Below the pieces are notes generated by a model that was not told where the DNA came from, made no database searches, and saw nothing but the letters and a program-made list of their open reading frames with translations. Positions 1 through 4,343 of a DNA stretch of 5,551 nucleotides are shown here, piece by piece. The stretch spans positions 1 to 5,551 of the forward strand of contig VSMY01000145.1 of assembly GCA_009773995.1 (NCBI GenBank), written 5' to 3'. This stretch comes from Oscillibacter sp. Lineage in GTDB: Bacteria; Bacillota; Clostridia; Oscillospirales; Oscillospiraceae. Each line of letters begins with the position of its first letter. The first letter of the stretch is position 1. The position numbers were made by a program, and so were the translations under genes.

Positions 1-2
1 TC

Positions 3-71
3 TGGAGGACGGACGAGGAGGAATTCCGGGCCTGTGCGGAGATGGTGCACGGGCTCGCGCCCCTCTCCTGA
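3..71 (+). CDS. C-terminal tail of an unidentified protein (cut by window edge)
   Basis: The reading frame starting at base 3 is open from the window edge to a TGA at 69-71. It gives 22 residues, WRTDEEEFRACAEM followed by VHGLAPLS. Nearly every third base is G or C, as in the other genes here, and a terminator hairpin begins 13 nt after the stop; both favour a real gene end. The gene points towards groEL, so the two are convergent and share the terminator. The tail is too short to assign to a family. The other two plus-strand frames run on into the terminator, which makes them less likely. Confidence 0.45.
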   Translation, partial: WRTDEEEFRACAEMVHGLAPLS

Positions 72-75
72 CTGC

Positions 76-117
76 AAAAATAAACGGCGCCGGTTTACGC
101 GGGCGCCGTCGTTTTTT
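76..117. terminator. Bidirectional rho-independent terminator between convergent genes
   Basis: A perfect 8-bp stem is formed by ACGGCGCC at 84-91 and GGCGCCGT at 102-109, with a 10-nt loop. On the plus strand it is followed by six T (112-117). On the minus strand it is followed by TTTATTTTT (bases 84 down to 76). It therefore can end transcription of groEL (stop at 130, 20 nt upstream of the stem) and of the plus-strand gene that ends at 71. Confidence 0.85.
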
Positions 118-129
118 GCGTTCCTCGGC

Positions 130-1752
130 TTAGTACATGCCGCCCATGTCGGGCGCGGCGGGAGCGGGAGCGGGGGGCTCGGGCTTGTCGGCCACCAGGG
201 ACTCGGTGGTCAGCACCATGCCGGCAACAGACGCGGCGTTCTCCAGGGCGGAGCGGGTCACCTTGGCGGGGTCGACGATACCGGCGGAGACCATGTCGCA
301 GTACTCCTCCTTGTAGGCGTCGAAGCCGAAGCCCTTCCCGCCGGAGCGGACCTTCTCCAGAATGACGGAGCCGTCCAGGCCCGCGTTGGCCGCGATCTGG
401 CGGATGGGGGCCTCCAGGGCCTTGGCCACAATGCGGACGCCGGTTTTCTCGTCGCCCTCCACGCCGTCTACCAGGGCCTCCACGGCGGGGATGACATTGA
501 CGAAGATGGTGCCGCCGCCGGCCACGATGCCCTCTTCCACAGCGGCCCGGGTGGAGTTCAGGGCGTCCTCGATGCGGAGCTTCTTTTCCTTCATCTCGGT
601 TTCGGTGGCCGCGCCGACCTTGATGACGGCCACGCCGCCGGCCAGCTTCGCCAGGCGCTCCTGGAGCTTCTCTTTGTCATAGTCGCTGGTGGTGTTGGCA
701 ATCTGGGAGCGAATCTGGGCCACCCGGTCCTTGATGGCCTGGGAGTCGCCCGCGCCGTCCACGATGGTGGTGGTTTCCTTGGTGACCTTCACCTGGCGGG
801 CGCGGCCCAGCAGGGAGATGTCGGCGGTCTTGAGCTCCAGGCCCACTTCCTCGGATACCACGGTGCCGCCGGTGAGGGTGGCGATGTCCTGAAGCATCTC
901 CTTGCGGCGGTCGCCGAAGCCGGGGGCCTTGACGCAGACCACGTTGAGGGTGCCCCGGAGGCGGTTGACAATCAGGGTGCTCAGGGCCTCGCCCTCCACG
1001 TCCTCGGCGATAATCAGCAGCTTCTTGCCGGACTGGACCAGCTGCTCCAGCAGGGGCAGGATGTCCGCGATAACGGAGATTTTCTTATCGGTGATGAGGA
1101 TATAGGCGTCATCCACCACGGCCTCCATTTTTTCCATGTCGGTGGCCATGTAGGGGGTGATATAGCCCCGGTCGAACTGCATGCCTTCCACGACCTCGCT
1201 GTAGGTCTCGGCGGTCTTGGATTCCTCGATGGTGATGACTCCGTCGGCGGAGACCTTCTCCATGGCGTCGGCAATCAGCTTGCCGATTTCCTCGTCGCCG
1301 GAGGAGACCGCGCCCACCCGGGCGATGTCCTTGGAGCCGTCCACGGTCTTGGCCTGGGCCTTGACCTCGGCCACGGCGGCCTCGACGGCCTTGGCCATGC
1401 CCTTTTTGACCACGATGGGGTTCGCCCCGGCGGCCAGGTTCTTCAGGCCCTCGCCGATCATGGCCTGGGCCAGGAGGGTTGCCGTGGTGGTGCCGTCGCC
1501 GGCCACGTCGTTGGTTTTGGTGGAGACTTCCTTCACCAGCTGGGCGCCCATGTTCTCAAAGGGGTCGTCCAGTTCGATTTCCTTGGCGATGGTCACGCCG
1601 TCGTTGGTGATGAGGGGCGCGCCGTATTTCTTGTCCAGGACCACGTTCCGGCCCTTGGGGCCCAGGGTGATTTTGACGGTATCGGCCAGGGTGTTGACGC
1701 CGGTTTCCAGGGCCTTGCGGGCGTCCTCGCCGCGCTTGATGAGTTTGGACAT
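130..1752 (-). CDS. groEL: Chaperonin GroEL (Hsp60), complete
   Basis: GroEL is the cytoplasmic ATP-driven chaperonin: a double ring of 14 subunits that encloses unfolded proteins under a GroES lid. The 540-residue product has the usual length. Visible landmarks are TLGPKGRNVVL (29-39) and GDGTTT (85-90) of the nucleotide site, the KAPGFGDRRKEML segment of the apical domain (275-287), and the cpn60 signature AAVEEGIVAGGG (403-414). The Asp residues known from E. coli as D52, D87 and D398 appear as D51, D86 and D396. I chose the ATG at 1752, because GGAGG lies 10 nt upstream; a TTG two codons earlier would be only 4 nt from it. The C-terminus ends in a Pro/Ala-rich stretch and MGGMY, a very short version of the Gly-Met tail. 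It is second in the groESL operon, 161 nt after groES, and ends at a terminator. HrcA/CIRCE control is expected. Confidence 0.98.
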   Translation of the reverse strand: MSKLIKRGEDARKALETGVNTLADTVKITLGPKGRNVVLDKKYGAPLITNDGVTIAKEIELDDPFENMGAQLVKEVSTKTNDVAGDGTTTATLLAQAMIGEGLKNLAAGANPIVVKKGMAKAVEAAVAEVKAQAKTVDGSKDIARVGAVSSGDEEIGKLIADAMEKVSADGVITIEESKTAETYSEVVEGMQFDRGYITPYMATDMEKMEAVVDDAYILITDKKISVIADILPLLEQLVQSGKKLLIIAEDVEGEALSTLIVNRLRGTLNVVCVKAPGFGDRRKEMLQDIATLTGGTVVSEEVGLELKTADISLLGRARQVKVTKETTTIVDGAGDSQAIKDRVAQIRSQIANTTSDYDKEKLQERLAKLAGGVAVIKVGAATETEMKEKKLRIEDALNSTRAAVEEGIVAGGGTIFVNVIPAVEALVDGVEGDEKTGVRIVAKALEAPIRQIAANAGLDGSVILEKVRSGGKGFGFDAYKEEYCDMVSAGIVDPAKVTRSALENAASVAGMVLTTESLVADKPEPPAPAPAAPDMGGMY

Positions 1753-1762
1753 AATCAATCAA

Positions 1763-1767
1763 CCTCC
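1763..1767 (-). promoter_or_regulatory. groEL ribosome binding site, decides the start
   Basis: On the minus strand GGAGG at 1767-1763 sits 10 nt before ATG 1752-1750 (reading MSKLIKRGED, the normal GroEL N-terminus). An in-frame TTG at 1758-1756 is too close to this site and would add two residues not typical of the family. Confidence 0.75.
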
Positions 1768-1794
1768 AATGAAGATATAGAAACTTTTTAAATC

Positions 1795-1825
1795 ATTTTC
1801 GTGACGACATGCGCGTCACGAAAAT
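1795..1825 (-). other. 12-bp perfect hairpin in the groEL leader
   Basis: ATTTTCGTGACG (1795-1806) and CGTCACGAAAAT (1814-1825) are perfect inverted arms around a 7-nt loop. In the groESL mRNA the stem ends about 42 nt before the groEL start. The minus-strand bases after it (GATTTAAAAAG) contain no U-tract good enough for a terminator, so an mRNA processing or stability element is more likely. In Agrobacterium the groESL message is known to be cut between the two genes near a hairpin; whether this happens here is inference. Confidence 0.6.
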
Positions 1826-1837
1826 TCCGATACCCCA

Positions 1838-1910
1838 GCCGCCCGGGGCGGCGTCACCAGTCCGCAGACTGGTGGGGGGGATCCTCAAGGGGGAGCCTGC
1901 TCCCCCTTGA
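1838..1910. repeat. Composite palindromic element in the groES-groEL spacer
   Basis: Three inverted repeats lie head to tail. TCAAGGGGGAGC (1885-1896) pairs perfectly with GCTCCCCCTTGA (1899-1910), starting 3 nt after the groES stop. CACCAGTC (1855-1862) pairs with GACTGGTG (1867-1874) around a tetranucleotide loop. GCCGCCC (1838-1844) is mirrored by GGGCGGC (1846-1852). No T-run follows any of them on the minus strand, so they are not plain terminators. The G-rich GGGGGAGCC-type arm next to a second dyad recalls dispersed intergenic palindromes that I remember as common in Faecalibacterium-like gut Clostridia, so a REP/MITE-like insertion is my favoured reading. That identity rests on memory only; the palindromes themselves are plain in the sequence. 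Confidence 0.55.
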
Positions 1911-1913
1911 ATT

Positions 1914-2198
1914 TTACTCGACGATGGCCAGGATGTCGTTCTGCCGGACCACGGTGTATTCCACGTCCTCCAGCTTCACCTTGGTCCCGGCGTACTGGCT
2001 GGTGATGACCTTGTCTCCGGGCTTCACGGTCATGGTGACTTCCTTGCCCTCCACGGTACCGCCGGGGCCCACGGAGATGACTTCGGCCACGGAGGGCTTC
2101 TCCTTGGCGGAGCCAGTGAGGATAATGCCGCCCTTGGTGGTTTCCTCGGTCTCCACCATTTTCAGGATGACACGGTCTGCAAGCGGGGTGAGTTTCAT
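1914..2198 (-). CDS. groES: Co-chaperonin GroES (Hsp10), complete
   Basis: GroES forms the seven-subunit lid of the GroEL folding chamber in the cytoplasm. The product has 94 residues, the normal size. The cpn10 signature is present at the N-terminus (LTPLADRVILK, 3-13). The mobile loop that docks on GroEL runs over about residues 15-34 and carries GGIIL (23-27), the counterpart of the usual GGIVL; it is followed by TGSAKEKP where PDSAKEKP is more usual. The ATG at 2198 is preceded by AAGGAGG (2213-2207) with 8-nt spacing. It is the first gene of the operon, behind a sigma-A-type promoter and CIRCE, and 161 nt before groEL. Confidence 0.97.
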   Translation of the reverse strand: MKLTPLADRVILKMVETEETTKGGIILTGSAKEKPSVAEVISVGPGGTVEGKEVTMTVKPGDKVITSQYAGTKVKLEDVEYTVVRQNDILAIVE

Positions 2199-2246
2199 AG
2201 CGGGTTCCTCCTTAAAATATAAAAATTTGAAAAAACATAATCACTG

Positions 2247-2273
2247 TTAGCACTCAAATACCAGGAGTGCTAA
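2247..2273 (-). promoter_or_regulatory. CIRCE operator (HrcA binding site)
   Basis: TTAGCACTC (2247-2255), nine spacer bases and GAGTGCTAA (2265-2273) form the exact consensus CIRCE element, the binding site of the heat-shock repressor HrcA. It lies immediately downstream of the groESL -10 box, around the predicted transcription start near 2275. Bound HrcA would block transcription, and the operator is also transcribed as a hairpin at the mRNA 5' end. The symmetry continues without a mismatch for 10 more bases on each side, so the full palindrome is 2237-2283 with 19-bp arms. Confidence 0.97.
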
Positions 2274-2281
2274 CAGTGATT

Positions 2282-2310
2282 ATCATAGTACAGCCGTCCC
2301 CATTTGTAAA
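2282..2310 (-). promoter_or_regulatory. Sigma-A-type promoter of groES-groEL
   Basis: On the minus strand TTTACA (2310-2305) is followed after exactly 17 bases by TATGAT (2287-2282). Each hexamer matches the TTGACA/TATAAT consensus at five of six positions. The start site would fall near 2275, inside the outer arm of the CIRCE palindrome, giving a leader of about 77 nt before the groES ATG. The position of the operator relative to this promoter is as expected for HrcA repression. Confidence 0.8.
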
Positions 2311-2356
2311 GGGGGTTTTTCGCAAAAGTTATGAAGAATTTGTAAATGTTGCCCTC

Positions 2357-2590
2357 TTATTCCAGCAGCCAGTCGTCCACCACGTCCCGCAGCCCTACCG
2401 GCGTCACGGACCCCCGGAGCAGCGCCTCCGCCAAAGCTTGGACTTTCCGCCGGGAGGGGCTGAGATCCGTCACCGACGCCTCTTCTTCCTCCAGCTCAAT
2501 CCGGACGCCGAAGGTCCCCGCCTCCTCCAGCAGATAATAACGCGCCTGTGACGACAGGCATGGGACCTCTCCTACCAGCAGCTTGTGCAA
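2357..2590 (-). CDS. Small DUF6514-like protein of unknown function
   Basis: A 77-residue acidic protein. Visible features are the motif RYYLLEE (17-23), then FGVRIELEEEE (28-38), a central LSPSRRKV (43-50), a helix-like LAEALLRG (53-60), and the ending SVTPVGLRDVVDDWLLE (61-77). This pattern (YYLLE, GI/GVRI, SRxxV, TVTP..L.DVVDDFL) matches my memory of the DUF6514 family of Clostridia, whose function is unknown. There is no signal peptide or membrane segment. I chose TTG 2590 because AGGAGG lies 7 nt upstream; an in-frame TTG at 2680 would add 30 Arg/Gly-rich residues, and the AGGAG-like bases nearest it are too far away. The gene lies 86 nt after the TOPRIM gene and 46 nt before the groESL -35 box, with no clear terminator. 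A role in nucleic-acid metabolism or stress is only a guess from position. Confidence 0.75.
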   Translation of the reverse strand: MHKLLVGEVPCLSSQARYYLLEEAGTFGVRIELEEEEASVTDLSPSRRKVQALAEALLRGSVTPVGLRDVVDDWLLE

Positions 2591-2597
2591 TCCGCTT

Positions 2598-2603
2598 CCT
2601 CCT
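2598..2603 (-). promoter_or_regulatory. Ribosome binding site that selects TTG 2590
   Basis: AGGAGG on the minus strand (2603-2598) stands 7 nt before TTG 2590-2588. This is the only well-placed Shine-Dalgarno site in the frame, and it supports the short 77-residue form of the DUF6514-like protein. Confidence 0.7.
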
Positions 2604-2607
2604 CCGG

Positions 2608-2633
2608 CCCGCGCCTCTTCCGAGAGCCGCGGG
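2608..2633 (-). other. Possible leader hairpin upstream of the DUF6514-like gene
   Basis: CCCGCG (2608-2613) and CGCGGG (2628-2633) can pair. Inside them CTCT (2615-2618) pairs with AGAG (2623-2626) around a tetraloop, with one C-C mismatch between the two stems (G-G on the minus-strand RNA). On the minus strand no T-run follows, so it is not a terminator for the TOPRIM gene. It lies 4 nt upstream of the AGGAGG of the next gene and could limit its translation. Confidence 0.3.
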
Positions 2634-2650
2634 CGTTTTCTGCTCTCAGC

Positions 2651-2680
2651 ATAACACAGGCGTCTCGTAAAGCCTGTCAA
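2651..2680 (-). promoter_or_regulatory. Possible internal promoter for the DUF6514-like gene
   Basis: A perfect TTGACA (2680-2675, minus strand) overlaps the stop codon of the TOPRIM gene. Eighteen bases further is TGTTAT (2656-2651), four of six matches to the -10 consensus. The start would fall near 2644, leaving a leader of about 54 nt. An inverted repeat ACAGGC/GCCTGT (2656-2661 and 2672-2677) spans the -35 to -10 interval and could be an operator or merely chance. The weak -10 keeps confidence low. Confidence 0.35.
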
Positions 2681-3282
2681 ACTTTGTCGAAACCCTGCTC
2701 CTCCGCAAGCAGCGCCTCCAGCTCCTCCCGGCCGAACAGGAGATTGAGGGCCTCCAGCATGCCGTTGGCCGTGAGGTGCTCCGGCAGGTCCAAGCGCTTC
2801 AAAAGCAGACGGCGCCTCTCCGCGCTGCCCTCTCCCCCGCTGAGGCCCAGGGCGACCAAGTCCGCCTTGGTGACGGCCTCCCGCCGCTCCGGGGGCGGCC
2901 CGTCCTCAAACGTGGCGCCGCAGCGGCGCAGAGCCTCCAGCAGCACGGCGGGGGACATGCCCTCCACGCCCAGTTTGCCCTCCTTGCCGCCCCTGCGCTT
3001 CCGGCGTTCCTTGCCCTTCACGTCGGGGATGTAGGCCTGCTTCACCTTGTCCCTGGGCAAAGCCCCCTTCAGGTAATTCCGCAGAAGGAAGCCCGCCCCG
3101 TCGCTGTCCGTCAGGAGGATGAGGCCCTGTTTCTCCGCCAGGCGGCGGAGAAAGGCCAGCTTCTCCTTGTCGTTGAACACGGCGAAGCCCCCCAGGGTGA
3201 CCACCGTGGCGTCCACCACCTGGGAGACGGTGTTCTTGTCATAGCGGCCCTCCACCACGATGACCTCCCGGACACGTTCCAT
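2677..3282 (-). CDS. Ribonuclease M5-related TOPRIM/DUF4093 protein
   Basis: A cytoplasmic 201-residue protein with an N-terminal TOPRIM fold. The metal-binding glutamate is in VVEGRYD (E11) and the DxD pair in TDSDGAGF (D59, D61). A strongly basic stretch follows (KGKERRKRRGGK, 89-100), then GKLGVEGM (102-109) and a helical C-terminal DUF4093-like region (about 110-195). This is the plan of ribonuclease M5, which matures 5S rRNA. As I recall the Bacillus enzyme, it has TDPDFPGE and GVEHA where this one has TDSDGAGF and GVEGM, so it is probably a paralogous subfamily rather than the M5 that sits beside ksgA; I give no gene symbol. ATG 3282 was chosen because AGGAG lies 9 nt upstream and the TOPRIM strand follows at once; the frame is open further upstream, but inside holA. 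It begins 5 nt after the holA stop, so co-transcription is very likely. Confidence 0.85.
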   Translation of the reverse strand: MERVREVIVVEGRYDKNTVSQVVDATVVTLGGFAVFNDKEKLAFLRRLAEKQGLILLTDSDGAGFLLRNYLKGALPRDKVKQAYIPDVKGKERRKRRGGKEGKLGVEGMSPAVLLEALRRCGATFEDGPPPERREAVTKADLVALGLSGGEGSAERRRLLLKRLDLPEHLTANGMLEALNLLFGREELEALLAEEQGFDKV

Positions 3283-3287
3283 TCCCG

Positions 3288-4343
3288 TCAGCTCCTCTCC
3301 GCGGCTAATTGCACCAGCAGTAATTTCAGCTCCCCCGCGCTGTCCACGCCCCGCTCGCTCTTCATCCGGCGGTCCAGCTCCTGGCAGCGCCGCACCGCCT
3401 GGGCGCACCACTCCGCCGTGGTCCGCCGGGCGGCGGAAACCAGCAGCTTTGCGGGATAGTCGGACTTCATGCCCCAGAGCTCCATGAGCCAATAGCGGTC
3501 CCGGCCGCTGTCCAGGGCCAGCCGGGCGGTCCAGATGCGCCGGAGCTGGCTCCCCAGGGCCGCCAGGATCAAGATGGGCTCCGTCTGCATTTTCAAGAGA
3601 TCTCCCAGGATGGAGGCCGCCTGGTCATAGCGCCCCTGGAGCACCGCGTCGGACAGCTTGAAGACCTCCGCCGACAGCACCGGGTCCGCCACGGCGTCAA
3701 TGTCCGCCTGGGTGACGGTCTTTCCCTTGGCGTAGGCGGCGATTTTCTCAATCTCCGGCACCAGGCCCGTCATCAGCCCTCCGCAGGTGAAGACCAGGTA
3801 CTCCGCCGCCGTCCGGTCGATCTCCTTCCCCAGGGCCTTGAAGCGCCGGGAAATCCAGGGGAGCAGGTCCGCGCTGGAGGCCGCCGGAAACTCCACCGCC
3901 TCCACATAGGTCTCCAAGGCACGGCAGAGCTTTTTCATGGTCCGGTTGGGCTTGTATTCCAGGGTGTCGTAAACAAAGACGATGCAGCCGTAGGGCGGCA
4001 GGTCCTCCAGCAGGGCGATAAGCTTCTCCCGCTGGTCCTCCCCCAGCTTGAAGAGGTCCCAGTCCGTTACCACCGCCAACGTCCGCTCCGCCATCATGGG
4101 CATGGCCTCCGCCGTCTCCGCCAAAGCCTGGGCCGTCAGGTCCTTCCCCTCCAGGGCGTGGACATTGAAGGTCTCGAAGCCCGGAGGCACCAGCTTTTTC
4201 CGCAGTTCTCCCAGGTAGTATTCCCGGAGATAGCTCTCCTCTCCGTAGAAGATATAGGCGGGGCCGATGGTCCCGGCGGAGAGATCCTCCTTGAACTTTT
4301 GCAGGGCCGCCCCCTTCCGGGGGGCCTTCTTTCTTTCAGCCAT
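3288..4343 (-). CDS. holA: DNA polymerase III delta subunit (HolA), complete
   Basis: HolA is the clamp-loader subunit that opens the beta sliding clamp and, with gamma/tau and delta', loads it onto primed DNA at the replication fork. The 351-residue product has the usual length. The start of the AAA+-like fold is PAYIFYGEESYLREYYL (28-44). The segment AMPMMAERTLAVV (80-92) corresponds by eye to the clamp-contact region (Leu-Phe in E. coli). Domain II carries LVPEIEKIAAYAKGKTVTQADI (194-215), typical of the family. The helical C-terminal collar domain covers about 225-345 (FKLSDAVLQG, then LRRIWTARLAL). ATG 4343 has AGGAGG 6 nt upstream. The start overlaps the comEC stop by 8 nt, so translation is probably coupled. 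The comEC-holA order is the one known from Bacillus (comEC-yqeN). Confidence 0.94.
   Translation of the reverse strand: MAERKKAPRKGAALQKFKEDLSAGTIGPAYIFYGEESYLREYYLGELRKKLVPPGFETFNVHALEGKDLTAQALAETAEAMPMMAERTLAVVTDWDLFKLGEDQREKLIALLEDLPPYGCIVFVYDTLEYKPNRTMKKLCRALETYVEAVEFPAASSADLLPWISRRFKALGKEIDRTAAEYLVFTCGGLMTGLVPEIEKIAAYAKGKTVTQADIDAVADPVLSAEVFKLSDAVLQGRYDQAASILGDLLKMQTEPILILAALGSQLRRIWTARLALDSGRDRYWLMELWGMKSDYPAKLLVSAARRTTAEWCAQAVRRCQELDRRMKSERGVDSAGELKLLLVQLAAERS

Noticed and set aside
34..1791. A 585-codon open frame on the plus strand, antisense to the whole of groEL
   Set aside because: groEL is certain on the other strand. The antisense frame is open because GC-rich codon use on the minus strand avoids stop codons there. 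Its product is a low-complexity Gly/His/Leu/Val-rich sequence with no family features, and it runs through the terminator at 84-117.
1885..1910. The 12-bp GC-rich palindrome after groES as an intrinsic terminator or attenuator
   Set aside because: On the minus strand the stem is followed by GGATCCCCCC rather than T's, so ordinary intrinsic termination is unlikely; RNA stabilisation or repeat origin fits better.
2298..2320. Terminator-like CCCCATTT...AAAGGGGG followed by five T on the plus strand
   Set aside because: No plus-strand gene lies upstream, the stem has a mismatch and a loop too small to be stable, and the bases are explained by the groESL -35 region. It has no T-run on the minus strand.
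2608..2639. GC-rich hairpin followed by TTTT on the plus strand (possible terminator)
   Set aside because: There is no plus-strand gene to end here. On the minus strand, where the genes are, no T-run follows; I list it only as a weak leader hairpin.
2357..2680. Longer 107-residue form of the small gene starting at TTG 2680, overlapping the upstream stop as TTGA
   Set aside because: The overlap would suit coupled translation, but no ribosome binding site is at a proper distance, the extra 30 residues are Arg/Gly-rich and unlike the family, and TTG 2590 has an ideal AGGAGG.
3283..3492. N-terminal extension of the M5-like protein up to position 3492
   Set aside because: It lies inside the conserved holA C-terminus in another frame, is Gly/Arg/Pro-rich, and TOPRIM proteins of this kind begin just before the VVEG strand; ATG 3282 has its own ribosome binding site.
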